Shown: positions 25,208-34,508 of the stretch, in pieces
Numbering within the stretch: position 1 is the first letter of the stretch
Layout: every line of letters begins with the position of its first letter
Assembly: GCF_001579035.1 (NCBI RefSeq)
Contig: NZ_KQ970285.1
Coordinates: forward strand, 210,199 to 257,219
DNA length: 47,021 nucleotides
Source: Streptococcus mitis
GTDB taxonomy: Bacteria > Bacillota > Bacilli > Lactobacillales > Streptococcaceae
Reading direction: 5' to 3'
Notes under the pieces: generated by a model
What the model was told of the DNA's origin: nothing
What the model saw: only the letters and a program-made list of their open reading frames with translations
Database searches by the model: none
Position numbers and translations under genes: made by a program

Positions 25208-25324
25208 ATGAAAGTAAGACCATCGGTCAAACCAATTTGCGAATACTGTAAAGTTATTCGTCGTAATGGTCGTGTTATGGTAATTTGCCCAGCAAATCCA
25301 AAACACAAACAACGTCAAGGATAA
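25208..25324 (+). CDS. rpmJ: 50S ribosomal protein L36 (zinc form)
   Basis: The 38-residue L36 ([19 protein letters not shown]...) keeps the Cys11, Cys14, Cys27, His33 zinc ligands. It starts after GGAGGGAT and lies between infA and rpsM. Confidence 0.97.
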
Positions 25325-25341
25325 GATAGAAAGGAGAAAAC

Positions 25342-25707
25342 ATGGCTCGTATTGCTGGAGTTGACATTCCAAATGACAAACGCGTAGTAATCTCATTGAC
25401 TTATGTTTATGGTATCGGACTTGCAACATCTAAGAAAATTTTGGCTGCTGCTGGAATCTCAGAAGATGTTCGTGTACGTGATCTTACATCAGATCAAGAA
25501 GATGCTATCCGTCGTGAAGTGGATGCAATCAAAGTTGAAGGTGACCTTCGTCGTGAAGTAAACTTGAATATTAAACGTTTGATGGAAATCGGTTCATACC
25601 GTGGTATCCGTCACCGTCGTGGACTTCCTGTCCGTGGACAAAACACTAAAAACAACGCTCGCACTCGTAAAGGTAAAGCTGTTGCGATTGCTGGTAAGAA
25701 AAAATAA
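25342..25707 (+). CDS. rpsM: 30S ribosomal protein S13
   Basis: S13 (121 residues; [19 protein letters not shown]...) contacts P-site tRNA and L5 through bridge B1. The basic C-terminal tail ([17 protein letters not shown]) is intact. AAGGAGAA precedes the ATG. Confidence 0.98.
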
Positions 25708-25724
25708 TATAGGAGGTAAAAGTC

Positions 25725-26108
25725 TTGGCTAAACCAACACGTAAACGTCGTGTGAAAAAGAATATCGAATCTGGTATTGCTCATATTCACGCTACATTTA
25801 ATAACACTATTGTTATGATTACTGATGTGCATGGTAATGCAATTGCTTGGTCATCAGCTGGTGCTCTTGGTTTCAAAGGTTCTCGTAAATCTACACCATT
25901 CGCTGCTCAAATGGCTTCTGAAGCTGCTGCTAAATCTGCACAAGAACACGGTCTTAAATCAGTTGAAGTTACTGTAAAAGGTCCAGGTTCTGGTCGTGAG
26001 TCAGCTATTCGTGCGCTTGCTGCCGCTGGTCTTGAAGTAACAGCAATTCGTGATGTGACTCCAGTGCCACACAATGGTGCTCGTCCTCCAAAACGTCGCC
26101 GTGTATAA
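25725..26108 (+). CDS. rpsK: 30S ribosomal protein S11
   Basis: S11 (127 residues; [25 protein letters not shown]...) starts at a TTG codon, the only TTG start among the ribosomal genes here, behind a strong AGGAGGT that supports it. It is a platform protein near the E site. Confidence 0.97.
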
Positions 26109-26150
26109 TCATCGCATTACACTGCTTTTCGTTTAAGAGGGAGTAACTAA

Positions 26151-27086
26151 ATGATCGAGTTTGAAAAACCAAATATAACAAAAATTGATGAAAATAAAGA
26201 TTATGGCAAGTTTGTAATTGAACCACTTGAACGTGGCTACGGTACAACTCTTGGTAACTCTCTTCGTCGTGTACTTCTAGCTTCTCTACCAGGAGCAGCT
26301 GTGACATCTATCAATATTGATGGTGTGTTACATGAGTTTGACACAGTTCCAGGTGTTCGTGAAGACGTGATGCAAATCATTCTGAACATTAAAGGAATTG
26401 CAGTGAAATCGTACGTTGAAGACGAAAAAATCATCGAACTAGATGTTGAAGGTCCTGCTGAAGTAACAGCTGGTGACATTTTGACAGATAGCGATATTGA
26501 AATTGTAAATCCAGATCATTATCTCTTTACAATCGGTGAAGGTTCTTCCCTAAAAGCGACTATGACTGTTAACAGTGGTCGTGGATATGTACCTGCTGAT
26601 GAAAATAAAAAAGATAATGCACCAGTTGGAACACTTGCTGTAGATTCTATTTATACACCAGTTACAAAAGTCAACTATCAAGTGGAACCTGCTCGTGTAG
26701 GTAGCAATGATGGATTTGACAAATTAACCCTTGAAATCTTGACAAATGGAACAATTATTCCAGAAGATGCTTTAGGGCTTTCAGCACGTATTTTGACAGA
26801 ACATCTTGATTTGTTTACAAATCTTACTGAGATTGCTAAGTCAACTGAAGTGATGAAAGAAGCTGATACTGAATCTGACGACCGTATTTTGGATCGTACG
26901 ATTGAGGAACTGGACTTGTCTGTGCGTTCATACAACTGTTTAAAACGTGCCGGTATCAATACTGTGCATGATTTGACAGAAAAATCTGAAGCAGAGATGA
27001 TGAAAGTACGAAATCTTGGACGCAAGAGTTTGGAAGAAGTGAAACTCAAACTCATTGATTTGGGTCTTGGATTAAAAGATAAATAA
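26151..27086 (+). CDS. rpoA: RNA polymerase alpha subunit
   Basis: RpoA (311 residues) has the N-terminal dimerisation domain ([24 protein letters not shown]) and the C-terminal domain with [16 protein letters not shown] and [16 protein letters not shown], the target for activators and for Spx. rpsD (S4) is not between rpsK and rpoA, as is usual in streptococci. Confidence 0.98.
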
Positions 27087-27097
27087 AGGAGGAATAA

Positions 27098-27484
27098 ATG
27101 GCTTACCGTAAACTAGGACGCACTAGCTCACAGCGTAAAGCAATGCTTCGTGATTTGACAACTGACCTTTTGATCAACGAATCAATCGTGACAACTGAAG
27201 CTCGTGCTAAAGAAATCCGTAAAACTGTTGAAAAAATGATTACTCTAGGTAAACGTGGTGATTTGCATGCACGTCGTCAAGCAGCTGCTTTCGTACGTAA
27301 TGAAATCGCATCTGAAAACTATGATGAAGCAACTGATAAGTACACTTCTACTACAGCACTTCAAAAATTGTTCTCAGAAATCGCACCTCGTTATGCTGAA
27401 CGTAACGGTGGATACACTCGTATCCTTAAAACTGAACCACGTCGTGGTGATGCAGCGCCAATGGCGATTATCGAATTAGTATAA
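27098..27484 (+). CDS. rplQ: 50S ribosomal protein L17
   Basis: L17 (128 residues; [24 protein letters not shown]...) is the last gene of the supercluster. AAAGGAGG lies between it and rpoA. Confidence 0.98.
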   Translation: MAYRKLGRTSSQRKAMLRDLTTDLLINESIVTTEARAKEIRKTVEKMITLGKRGDLHARRQAAAFVRNEIASENYDEATDKYTSTTALQKLFSEIAPRYAERNGGYTRILKTEPRRGDAAPMAIIELV

Positions 27485-27500
27485 AATCATCAATTTTGTT

Positions 27501-27587
27501 GAGTGTTATGATGATGGAGTCTTGTGCTCTTAGTCTAGCTCTGGTCTACCGCTAGGATTTCGGTCCTAGCGGGAACACTCATCATAA
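27501..27587 (+). promoter_or_regulatory. Structured region with two alternative pairings after rplQ
   Basis: A strong hairpin CCGCTAGGA/TCCTAGCGG (27549-27557/27564-27572) is enclosed by two partly exclusive outer stems: GAGTGTT/AACACTC (27501-27507/27574-27580) and TTATGATGA/TCATCATAA (27506-27514/27579-27587). It lies ahead of the final terminator. Confidence 0.5.
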
Positions 27588-27600
27588 GTTGGGATAGTAG

Positions 27601-27657
27601 ACGCTTGTTTACGAAATTGTTTTTTGCTTAAGAACAACTTCGTAAGCAGGCGTTTTT
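27601..27657 (+). terminator. Terminator of the ribosomal supercluster
   Basis: A long stem (ACGCTTGTTTACGAA...TTGTT with AACAA...TTCGTAAGCAGGCGT) is followed by TTTTTGAG. It is the strongest terminator after rplQ. Confidence 0.85.
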
Positions 27658-27677
27658 GAGTATTTTCGTTAGAATTA

Positions 27678-27686
27678 TGCTATACT
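27678..27686 (+). promoter_or_regulatory. Extended -10 promoter of the ACT/DUF711 operon
   Basis: TGC-TATACT (27681-27686) is an extended -10 without a clear -35, 62 bp upstream of the ACT gene. Confidence 0.6.
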
Positions 27687-27748
27687 ATTTGAAAAGAATC
27701 CTGTTTAATGTTCAGGTTTCCTATTAAAAGAAGAATTGGAGTTTGCTT

Positions 27749-28015
27749 ATGAAAGCGATTATAACTGTTGTTGGTAAAGATAAATCTGGAATTGTTGCAG
27801 GTGTTTCTGGCAAAATTGCAGAATTGGGTTTGAACATAGACGATATTTCTCAAACTGTCTTAGATGAATATTTCACGATGATGGCTGTTGTCTCTAGTGA
27901 TGAAAAGCAAGATTTTACTTATCTGCGAAATGAGTTTGAAGCTTTTGGACAAACTTTGAATGTAAAAATCAATATTCAGAGTGCAGCGATTTTCGAAGCT
28001 ATGTATAATATCTAG
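27749..28015 (+). CDS. ACT domain protein (UPF0237)
   Basis: The 88-residue protein is a single ACT domain (MKAIITVVGKDKSGIVAGVSGKIAELGLNIDDISQTV), the UPF0237 type related to glycine-cleavage regulator GcvR. ACT domains bind amino acids and regulate partners. ATG 27749 is preferred to the TTG at 27743 for spacing to TTGGAG. The DUF711 gene follows within 9 bp, and the pair is conserved in many Firmicutes and archaea, suggesting a joint role that is not yet known. Confidence 0.9.
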   Translation: MKAIITVVGKDKSGIVAGVSGKIAELGLNIDDISQTVLDEYFTMMAVVSSDEKQDFTYLRNEFEAFGQTLNVKINIQSAAIFEAMYNI

Positions 28016-28024
28016 GAGGTGCAC

Positions 28025-29362
28025 ATGGATATTAGACAAGTTACGGAAACTATCGCCATGATTGAGGAGCAAAACTTCGATATTAGAACCATTACCATGG
28101 GAATTTCCCTTTTGGACTGTATCGATCCAGATATCAATCGTGCTGCGGAGAAAATTTATCAAAAGATTACGACCAAGGCGGCTAATTTAGTGGCTGTTGG
28201 GGATGAAATTGCAGCTGAGTTGGGAATTCCAATCGTTAATAAGCGTGTATCGGTGACTCCTATTTCTCTGATTGGGGCAGCGACAGATGCGACGGACTAC
28301 GTGGTTCTGGCAAAAGCGCTTGATAAGGCTGCGAAAGAGATTGGTGTGGACTTTATTGGTGGTTTCTCTGCCTTGGTACAAAAAGGTTATCAAAAGGGAG
28401 ATAAGATTCTCATCAATTCTATTCCTCGTGCTCTGGCTGAAACGGACAAGGTCTGCTCGTCAGTCAATATCGGCTCAACCAAGTCTGGTATCAATATGAC
28501 GGCTGTGGCGGATATGGGACGAGTTATCAAGGAAACGGCTAATCTATCAGATATGGGAGCGGCCAAGTTGGTTGTGTTCGCTAATGCTGTTGAGGACAAT
28601 CCATTTATGGCTGGTGCCTTCCATGGTGTTGGGGAAGCAGATGTTATCATCAATGTCGGAGTTTCTGGTCCTGGCGTGGTCAAGCGTGCCTTGGAAAAAG
28701 TTCGTGGACAGAGCTTTGATGTAGTAGCAGAAACAGTTAAGAAGACTGCCTTTAAAATCACTCGTATCGGTCAATTGGTTGGTCAGTTGGCCAGTGAGAG
28801 ACTGGGTGTGGAGTTTGGTATTGTGGACTTGAGTTTGGCACCAACTCCTGCGGTTGGAGATTCTGTGGCACGTGTCCTTGAAGAAATGGGGCTAGAAACA
28901 GTTGGTACGCACGGAACGACGGCTGCCTTGGCTCTCTTGAATGACCAAGTTAAGAAGGGTGGAGTGATGGCCTGCAACCAAGTTGGTGGTTTGTCTGGTG
29001 CCTTTATCCCTGTTTCTGAGGATGAGGGTATGATTGCGGCAGTGCAAAATGGCTCTCTTAATTTAGAAAAACTGGAGGCCATGACGGCTATCTGTTCTGT
29101 TGGTTTGGATATGATTGCCATCCCAGAAGATACACCTGCTGAGACCATTGCGGCTATGATTGCGGATGAGGCTGCAATTGGTGTCATTAACATGAAAACA
29201 ACAGCTGTACGTATCATTCCCAAAGGAAAAGAAGGCGATATGATTGAGTTTGGTGGTCTTCTTGGTACAGCTCCAGTAATGAAAGTCAATGGAGCTTCGT
29301 CTGTTGATTTTATCTCTCGTGGAGGACAAATCCCAGCACCAATTCATAGTTTTAAAAATTAA
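28025..29362 (+). CDS. DUF711 / UPF0210 family protein
   Basis: The 445-residue protein is a DUF711 (UPF0210) member, sometimes labelled PFL family because its fold resembles pyruvate formate-lyase, but no catalytic role is established. Conserved stretches include [47 protein letters not shown] and the C-terminal [14 protein letters not shown] 28025 follows a perfect AGGAGGT. It is coupled to the ACT gene upstream. No signal peptide or membrane segment. Confidence 0.88.
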   Translation: MDIRQVTETIAMIEEQNFDIRTITMGISLLDCIDPDINRAAEKIYQKITTKAANLVAVGDEIAAELGIPIVNKRVSVTPISLIGAATDATDYVVLAKALDKAAKEIGVDFIGGFSALVQKGYQKGDKILINSIPRALAETDKVCSSVNIGSTKSGINMTAVADMGRVIKETANLSDMGAAKLVVFANAVEDNPFMAGAFHGVGEADVIINVGVSGPGVVKRALEKVRGQSFDVVAETVKKTAFKITRIGQLVGQLASERLGVEFGIVDLSLAPTPAVGDSVARVLEEMGLETVGTHGTTAALALLNDQVKKGGVMACNQVGGLSGAFIPVSEDEGMIAAVQNGSLNLEKLEAMTAICSVGLDMIAIPEDTPAETIAAMIADEAAIGVINMKTTAVRIIPKGKEGDMIEFGGLLGTAPVMKVNGASSVDFISRGGQIPAPIHSFKN

Positions 29363-29377
29363 GAAAATAGGAGAAAT

Positions 29378-29415
29378 TTTAAGTTCTATTTAAGGTTGGA
29401 TGTGTATACTATAAT
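29378..29415 (+). promoter_or_regulatory. CiaR-regulated promoter
   Basis: TTTAAG (29378-29383), TTCTA, TTTAAG (29389-29394) is exactly the direct repeat TTTAAG-N5-TTTAAG bound by CiaR in pneumococcus. A -10 TATACT at 29405-29410 lies 10 bp downstream (alternative TATAAT 29410-29415), the spacing expected for Cia-dependent promoters. Confidence 0.88.
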
Positions 29416-29416
29416 C

Positions 29417-29567
29417 ATTAAATAAAGACCTCCTAATATTATTTGAAACAGATAACACTGATTTAGTTTGAATTTGATTTTCATCTAATATCTTTATTTA
29501 ATAGAACTCCTAAACTTTTTCATAATAATCTCCTGCAAAAGTCGCCTGTCTGGGTGGCTTTTGTTTT
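29417..29567 (+). ncRNA. ccn: csRNA (Cia-dependent small RNA)
   Basis: Transcription from the CiaR promoter would give an RNA of about 145-150 nt ending at the terminator AAAAGTCGCC/GGTGGCTTTT with its T tail (29537-29567). A perfect 12-bp stem ATTAAATAAAGA/TCTTTATTTAAT (29417-29428/29491-29502) and three unpaired anti-Shine-Dalgarno-like CTCCT patches (ACCTCCTAA, ACTCCTAAAC, ATCTCCTGC) match the known csRNA design, in which such patches pair with target ribosome binding sites. Exact start and which ccn paralogue are not determined. Confidence 0.82.
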
Positions 29568-29575
29568 ATCATCCA

Positions 29576-29584
29576 TGATATAAT
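29576..29584 (+). promoter_or_regulatory. Extended -10 promoter of the phosphoglycerate mutase family gene
   Basis: TGA-TATAAT (29579-29584) lies 23 bp before the start codon, immediately after the csRNA terminator. Confidence 0.6.
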
Positions 29585-29606
29585 AGAAGCAAATGGAGGA
29601 CGGAAA

Positions 29607-30299
29607 ATGGTAAAAGTACGATTGTATTTGGTACGTCATGGCAAGACCATGTTTAACACGATTGGTCGCGCGCAAGGTTGGAGCGATACTCCCTTAACAA
29701 CTGAAGGTGAACGAGGGATTCAAGAGTTAGGAATCGGTTTGCGAGAATCTGGTCTGCAGTTTGAGCGTGCTTATTCGAGTGATTCTGGGCGCACCATTCA
29801 GACAATGGGAATTATCCTTGACGAGCTTGGCTTGCAGGGAAAAATTCCTTATCGCATGGACAAGCGGATCAGAGAATGGTGTTTTGGTAGCTTTGATGGA
29901 GCTTATGATGGTGATCTTTTCATGGGCATTATTCCTCGTATCTTTAATGTGGACCATGTTCACCAATTATCTTATGCTGAACTGGCTGAGGGCTTGGTAG
30001 AGGTCGATACAGCTGGTTGGGCTGAAGGCTGGGAAAAACTCAGTGGCCGAATCAAGGAAGGTTTTGAAGCGATTGCCAAAGAAATGGAAGAACAAGGTGG
30101 AGGCAATGCTCTCGTTGTCAGCCATGGAATGACCATTGGAACCATTGTTTATCTGATCAATGGTATGCATCCACATGGTCTCGATAATGGTAGCGTGACG
30201 ATTCTTGAATATGAGGACGGTCAGTTTAGCGTTGAGGTTGTTGGTGACCGTAGTTACCGAGAACTAGGACGTGAGAAGATGGAGGAAGCCTCTATTTAA
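29607..30299 (+). CDS. Histidine phosphatase / phosphoglycerate mutase family protein
   Basis: The 230-residue protein has the RHG motif (LVRHGKTMFN, catalytic His about residue 11), SDSGRTIQT and the second His in VVSHGMT. This is the histidine-phosphatase superfamily; many members are broad phosphatases rather than glycolytic mutases, and the inserted region DGDLFMGIIPRIFNVDHVHQ is unlike GpmA. No operon partner is obvious. A BOX element begins at its stop codon. Confidence 0.88.
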   Translation: MVKVRLYLVRHGKTMFNTIGRAQGWSDTPLTTEGERGIQELGIGLRESGLQFERAYSSDSGRTIQTMGIILDELGLQGKIPYRMDKRIREWCFGSFDGAYDGDLFMGIIPRIFNVDHVHQLSYAELAEGLVEVDTAGWAEGWEKLSGRIKEGFEAIAKEMEEQGGGNALVVSHGMTIGTIVYLINGMHPHGLDNGSVTILEYEDGQFSVEVVGDRSYRELGREKMEEASI

Positions 30300-30495
30300 T
30301 ACTCTTCGAAAATCTCTTCAAACTGTGTCAACGTCGTCTTGCCGTAGATATGGTTACTGACTTCGTCAGTTCTATCCACAACCTCAAAACAGTGTTTTGA
30401 GCTGACTTCGTCAGTCTTATCTACAACCCCAAAGCAGTGCTTTGAGCAACCTGCGGCTAGTATCCTAGTTTGCTCTTTGATTTTCATTGAGTATA
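30299..30495 (+). repeat. BOX element (boxA-boxB-boxC)
   Basis: The region begins ATACTCTTCGAAAATCTC and ends TTTGATTTTCATTGAGTAT, the well-known boxA and boxC ends of the pneumococcal BOX repeat. Between them are the boxB-type GTTACTGACTTCGTCAG and CCTCAAAACAGTGTTTTGAG hairpins. It starts at the last base of the phosphoglycerate mutase family stop codon. The short ORF on the minus strand inside it is an artefact of the repeat. Confidence 0.93.
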
Positions 30496-30551
30496 ATCAG
30501 TTTAGACTTGCTTGCTAGGAACTAGGGATTTGATAAGAATATCAAGATAAG

Positions 30552-30587
30552 AAAAAACAGCCGAGGGTAATCCTTTCGGCTGTTTTT
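30552..30587 (-). terminator. Bidirectional terminator after the ABC permease gene
   Basis: AAAACAGCCGA-GGGTAATCC-TTTCGGCTGTTTTT has T tracts on both strands. It lies 12 bp beyond the minus-strand permease stop and also closes plus-strand transcription from the phosphoglycerate mutase family gene. Confidence 0.88.
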
Positions 30588-30598
30588 GAGGGGGAAAA

Positions 30599-32257
30599 CT
30601 AAAGTGTAATGCTGTTGCTTTTAGAGATTTTCATGAACAAGAGCAAGGAACCTACTGTTAGAACAGTGAGGATAGTTGACAAGGCTGCGGCTACACCGTA
30701 ATTTCCTCTGAGAACTTCTGTATAAATGGCTACAGTCATTGTTCTTGTTTTGACATTGTAGAGGAGGATAGAAGTAGAGAGTTCTGAAATCATTGTGACC
30801 CAAGATAAGATGGCTCCAGAAATAATACCAGATAGCATCATTGGAGTTGTAATCTTGGCAAAGGTATTGAGACGGCTACTTCCTAAGCTTTCAGCGGCTT
30901 CTTCAATACTTGGTGCTATTTGTTGCAAGCTAGCAACAGATGAGCGAATAGTATAAGGCAATCTTCTGACAGATAGGGACATAATCAGGATGAAAGCTGT
31001 CCCAGTAATCATAAGAAATCCACTTCCAAATAGACCGGTATTGAAGGAAGAAATGAAGGCAATCCCTAGAACGGTTCCTGGTACAATATAAGGAACCATA
31101 CTGAGGCTGTCAATTAAGTTTGTAAACAAATTCCGTTTTCTAACGGCTAGGTAGGAGATAAATGTTGCAAATAGAACAACTAGAACTAAGGCAATCAAAG
31201 GGATACGAATGGTATTGAAAATAGCAGAGCCCATACGATTGAAAGCTACCTTGTAACTGTTTAGAGAATAACCTTTGACAAATACCATACCTGATGTTTT
31301 TAGAAAAGAAGTATAAATCAAGTAAATTTGAGGTAAAACAGAGATAAAGATAATTCCGTAGACTGTTGCATAAATGGCAGCCATTTTTCCTTTTGTAGTT
31401 TTTTTAGGCTCAATTGGATGGAGCGAATTCATGCTGAAACTGTAGCGATTTGCAATGTGTTTTTGGATAAGGAAAATTGCCAAGGCAATGATAATCGCCA
31501 TAATTGCTAAAGCAGATGCAAAAGCAGAATTTCCTCCAACCTCGCTAATGAATTGGGTATAAATCAAGACGGGGAAAGTCCGATACCCTTCACCAATCAA
31601 CATAGGCGTTCCAAAGTCTGAGAATGCTCTCATAAATACAAGTAGGGCAGCAGCTAGTAAGGTTGGAACGAGGAGAGGTAAAATGACCGTTACGATACGC
31701 TTAAATCCGAAGGACCCCATACTTTCAGCTGCTTCAAGTAGAGAATTGTCAATACTCTTCATTGTCCCAGCAACGTATAGAAATACCAGTGGGAATAGTT
31801 GCAGTGTAAAGACAAGTACAATTCCTTTGAATCCATAAATATCGATAGCTGGAAGATGAAGGGAATTTGTCAGGAATTTAGTAATGACCCCGTTTCGTCC
31901 CAGTAAGAGAATCCAGGAGTAGGCTCCCACAAAAGGAGCTGACATGGAAGCAATGATAATCAATATTTGTAGAAATTTCTTCCCCTTGAAGTCATACATA
32001 GAGAAGAGATAAGCTAATAGGGTTCCTACGACTAAGGAAGTGACAGTAGCGGTAATGGAAACCTTGAAACTGTTAACAAGTGTCTCAGAGTAGTAGGCTT
32101 TACTAAAGAAAGTGACAAAATTAGCTAGTGAGAATTGACCTTCATGTATGAGTGCTTGCTTGAGCACGGTAACGATAGGATAAACGAGAAAGACAAGATA
32201 GGTAAGAAAGATGAAGAAAGAGGAGGCTGTCCAAATATTTAGTTTTTTACGTTCCAT
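30599..32257 (-). CDS. ABC transporter permease, double-length (Fe3+/hexose-phosphate type)
   Basis: The 552-residue membrane protein contains two fused permease units, each with an EAA-type loop: EAAESMGSFGFKRI around residue 185 and EAAESLGSSRLNTF around residue 465. About twelve transmembrane segments are visible. Such FbpB/AfuB-type permeases pair with a single ATPase. It overlaps the ATPase gene by 11 bases. Annotation pipelines usually call it an iron transporter; the neighbouring two-component system suggests hexose phosphates instead (inference). Confidence 0.88.
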   Translation of the reverse strand: MERKKLNIWTASSFFIFLTYLVFLVYPIVTVLKQALIHEGQFSLANFVTFFSKAYYSETLVNSFKVSITATVTSLVVGTLLAYLFSMYDFKGKKFLQILIIIASMSAPFVGAYSWILLLGRNGVITKFLTNSLHLPAIDIYGFKGIVLVFTLQLFPLVFLYVAGTMKSIDNSLLEAAESMGSFGFKRIVTVILPLLVPTLLAAALLVFMRAFSDFGTPMLIGEGYRTFPVLIYTQFISEVGGNSAFASALAIMAIIIALAIFLIQKHIANRYSFSMNSLHPIEPKKTTKGKMAAIYATVYGIIFISVLPQIYLIYTSFLKTSGMVFVKGYSLNSYKVAFNRMGSAIFNTIRIPLIALVLVVLFATFISYLAVRKRNLFTNLIDSLSMVPYIVPGTVLGIAFISSFNTGLFGSGFLMITGTAFILIMSLSVRRLPYTIRSSVASLQQIAPSIEEAAESLGSSRLNTFAKITTPMMLSGIISGAILSWVTMISELSTSILLYNVKTRTMTVAIYTEVLRGNYGVAAALSTILTVLTVGSLLLFMKISKSNSITL

Positions 32258-33338
32258 GGTTGACTCCTTTTATCAGGTTTTGTGAACCATCTGCAGAAAA
32301 GACGTTTAATTTTTGAGTATTGATTCGTAGGCGAATACGATCGCCTTTTTGTAGATCTTCTTCAAAAGTTGATTCTTCGCTAACTTGAATTTTTGAGGCA
32401 AACCCTGTTTCGATGAAGTATTCAGTATTCAGTCCAAGATAGACGCTATCGCTAATAGTTCCTTCAATATCTCCAGATTCATCTTTGATAAACTCTTCAG
32501 GACGAATGCTTACATGAATGGCTTGCTCCTCAGCATGATCAAGGGCTGGCATTCGAAGGGCATAGCCATCTGAAAATACGATATAAGCGCCGTCGCTCCG
32601 TTTTTCAAGAGTGGCGGGGATAATATTTGTGCGTCCGATAAAGGTTGCTACAAACTCATTAGCTGGTTTATGATAGAGTTCTTTTGGCCGACCGATTTGT
32701 TGGATGACTCCGTCTTTCATAACAGCAATTTGGTCTGAAATAGCCATAGCTTCTTCTTGGTCGTGGGTCACATAAACAGTTGTAATTCCTACTTCGTGTT
32801 GGATTTCTCGAATGGCTTGACGCATATCCAAGCGAAGTTTGGCATCCAGATTACTAAGTGGCTCGTCCATGAGGAGAACACTTGGATTAACCGCTAAGGC
32901 ACGTGCCAAGGCGACACGTTGTTGTTGTCCACCACTGAGTTTATCGGGCTTTCGATCCGCATATTGAGCAATTTGCATGAGTTCAAGATATTTATTGGTC
33001 TGTTGAATCAATTCTTCTTTTGGAACCTTCTTTTGCTTAAGACCAAAAGCAACATTATCTCGAACAGTCAAATGTGGGAAAATAGCGTAGTTTTGAAAAA
33101 CCATCCCGATATTGCGTTTGCTGGGTTCCATATTATTGATTTTTGTATCATCGAAGTAAAATTCTCCGCCTTCGATACTGTTGAAACCTGCAATCATACG
33201 AAGAAGAGTCGTTTTCCCACAACCTGAAGGTCCAAGAAGGGTAAAGAGACTTCCTTTTGGAATTGTAATGTTCAAATTCTCAATAACAGGGACATCGTGG
33301 TAGATTTTTTTGGCGTTGATAATTTTGATCTCACTCAT
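32247..33338 (-). CDS. ABC transporter ATP-binding protein (FbpC/AfuC type)
   Basis: The 363-residue ATPase has Walker [10 protein letters not shown] (about residues 36-44), Q-loop [12 protein letters not shown], signature [16 protein letters not shown], Walker [14 protein letters not shown] and the switch His in [13 protein letters not shown]-like C-terminal domain of about 120 residues follows. The family includes iron, polyamine, 2-aminoethylphosphonate and sugar-phosphate importers. It sits between the binding protein and permease genes in one minus-strand operon. Confidence 0.9.
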   Translation of the reverse strand: MSEIKIINAKKIYHDVPVIENLNITIPKGSLFTLLGPSGCGKTTLLRMIAGFNSIEGGEFYFDDTKINNMEPSKRNIGMVFQNYAIFPHLTVRDNVAFGLKQKKVPKEELIQQTNKYLELMQIAQYADRKPDKLSGGQQQRVALARALAVNPSVLLMDEPLSNLDAKLRLDMRQAIREIQHEVGITTVYVTHDQEEAMAISDQIAVMKDGVIQQIGRPKELYHKPANEFVATFIGRTNIIPATLEKRSDGAYIVFSDGYALRMPALDHAEEQAIHVSIRPEEFIKDESGDIEGTISDSVYLGLNTEYFIETGFASKIQVSEESTFEEDLQKGDRIRLRINTQKLNVFSADGSQNLIKGVNHGT

Positions 33339-33350
33339 AGTGAACCTCTT

Positions 33351-34397
33351 TTACTGTTTAGATTGGATATCTGTAAAGACTTCGTTGTATTTCTTAACGA
33401 TATCTGATTTATTCTTGATGACATAATCATAATCTTCAGTGAGTGTTTTGATTTTGTCAATTGGTTTCATATTTTCGCTTGTTTTGGCATTTTTACGAAC
33501 AGGACGGTTAGTAGTGGTTGTACCAAGTGTATCTTGTACTTCTTGAGAGATAATAAAATCGATAAATTTCTTGGCATTTTCCATATTTTTCGCTTTTTTA
33601 ACGATAGCAGCACTAGCAGGTAGGAAGACGGTTCCTTCTTTTGGATAGACTACCTTAATGTTAGCTCCGTCATTTAAGAGTTTAACTGCTGGATCTTCAT
33701 AAGAGAGACCAACAGCCATTTCTCCGTCAGCGACTGCTTTATAGACACCAGATGAACTTGAACCGATTTTCCCATCAATAAGTGTGAAGAGATCTTTTAC
33801 ATAAGACCAGGCTTTATCGTCTTTGTAACCACCTTGAGCTTGTAGCATATTTGTTAATTGAGCAAAGGCGCTAGAAGAGTTTGCTGGGTCAGCAGTTGCA
33901 ATTTTTCCTTTTAGTTCAGGTTTGAGAAGGTCGCTATATCCTTCGATGTTCATGCCTTTTGTTAAATCAGGATTGACGATTAAAACACTACCATCTAGTG
34001 TATAAGGAGTAGAGTAGCCAGTTGTGTTTTGATATTCTTTGATAACATTATCATTTTCTTTTGAAGTATAGTTTTCAAAGAGTTCTCCGTGGGTAGCATA
34101 TTGTGTATAAGAACCACCAAAGATGACATCAGCTACAGGAGCTTCTTTTTCTGACTCTAGTTTTTTGAAAAGTTCTCCAGTACCAGCTTGAATCAGTTCT
34201 ACTTTGATACCATATTTTTCTTCAAAGGCAGGAATAGTTGCTCCGATTAAGCCCTCTGAGTTTGGTGAATAAACGACTAGCGAACCGCCGTCTCCTTTAT
34301 CAGATGAACCGCCATCGGCAGATTCATTAGAAGAACAAGCAACAAGACCAAAAAGAGCTAGTCCGCAAGCAGCATAATACATCCATTTCTTTTTCAT
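33351..34397 (-). CDS. ABC transporter substrate-binding lipoprotein, AfuA/HptA-like
   Basis: The 348-residue protein begins with a lipoprotein signal (MKKKWMYYAACGLALFGLVAC; lipidated Cys21) and a Ser/Gly/Asp-rich linker, then a two-lobed binding-protein domain (LVVYSPNSEGLIGATIPAFEEKYGIKVELIQAGTGEL...). This family is labelled 'iron' by default, yet AfuA (Actinobacillus) and HptA (S. aureus) bind hexose phosphates. No Tyr-Tyr pair typical of iron-binding FbpA was noticed. It is 12 bp from the ATPase gene, has a cre site upstream, and follows a kinase and regulator gene. Confidence 0.85.
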   Translation of the reverse strand: MKKKWMYYAACGLALFGLVACSSNESADGGSSDKGDGGSLVVYSPNSEGLIGATIPAFEEKYGIKVELIQAGTGELFKKLESEKEAPVADVIFGGSYTQYATHGELFENYTSKENDNVIKEYQNTTGYSTPYTLDGSVLIVNPDLTKGMNIEGYSDLLKPELKGKIATADPANSSSAFAQLTNMLQAQGGYKDDKAWSYVKDLFTLIDGKIGSSSSGVYKAVADGEMAVGLSYEDPAVKLLNDGANIKVVYPKEGTVFLPASAAIVKKAKNMENAKKFIDFIISQEVQDTLGTTTTNRPVRKNAKTSENMKPIDKIKTLTEDYDYVIKNKSDIVKKYNEVFTDIQSKQ

Positions 34398-34440
34398 GAT
34401 GGATACCTCCGTTGTGTTATTTAAGTTTATTTTAAAACAA

Positions 34441-34454
34441 TGTAAGCGTTTTTA
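34441..34454 (-). promoter_or_regulatory. cre site (CcpA) upstream of the binding protein gene
   Basis: TGTAAGCGTTTTTA matches the catabolite-response element TGWAANCGNTNWCA at 13 of 14 positions. It is 44 bp upstream of the binding-protein start codon on the minus strand, where bound CcpA would repress. Confidence 0.72.
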
Positions 34455-34508
34455 AAACCGATAATTCTATTCTATTAGAGTAAAATTCTCTACAAAAAGA
34501 AGAATAGC

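Noticed and set aside
28783-29289. 168-codon ORF antisense to the DUF711 gene
   Set aside because: It is a shadow of a well-recognised coding gene, with no ribosome binding site and no recognisable domain.
30296-30487. 63-codon minus-strand ORF
   Set aside because: It lies entirely in the BOX repeat; its repeated peptide pattern comes from boxB repeats.
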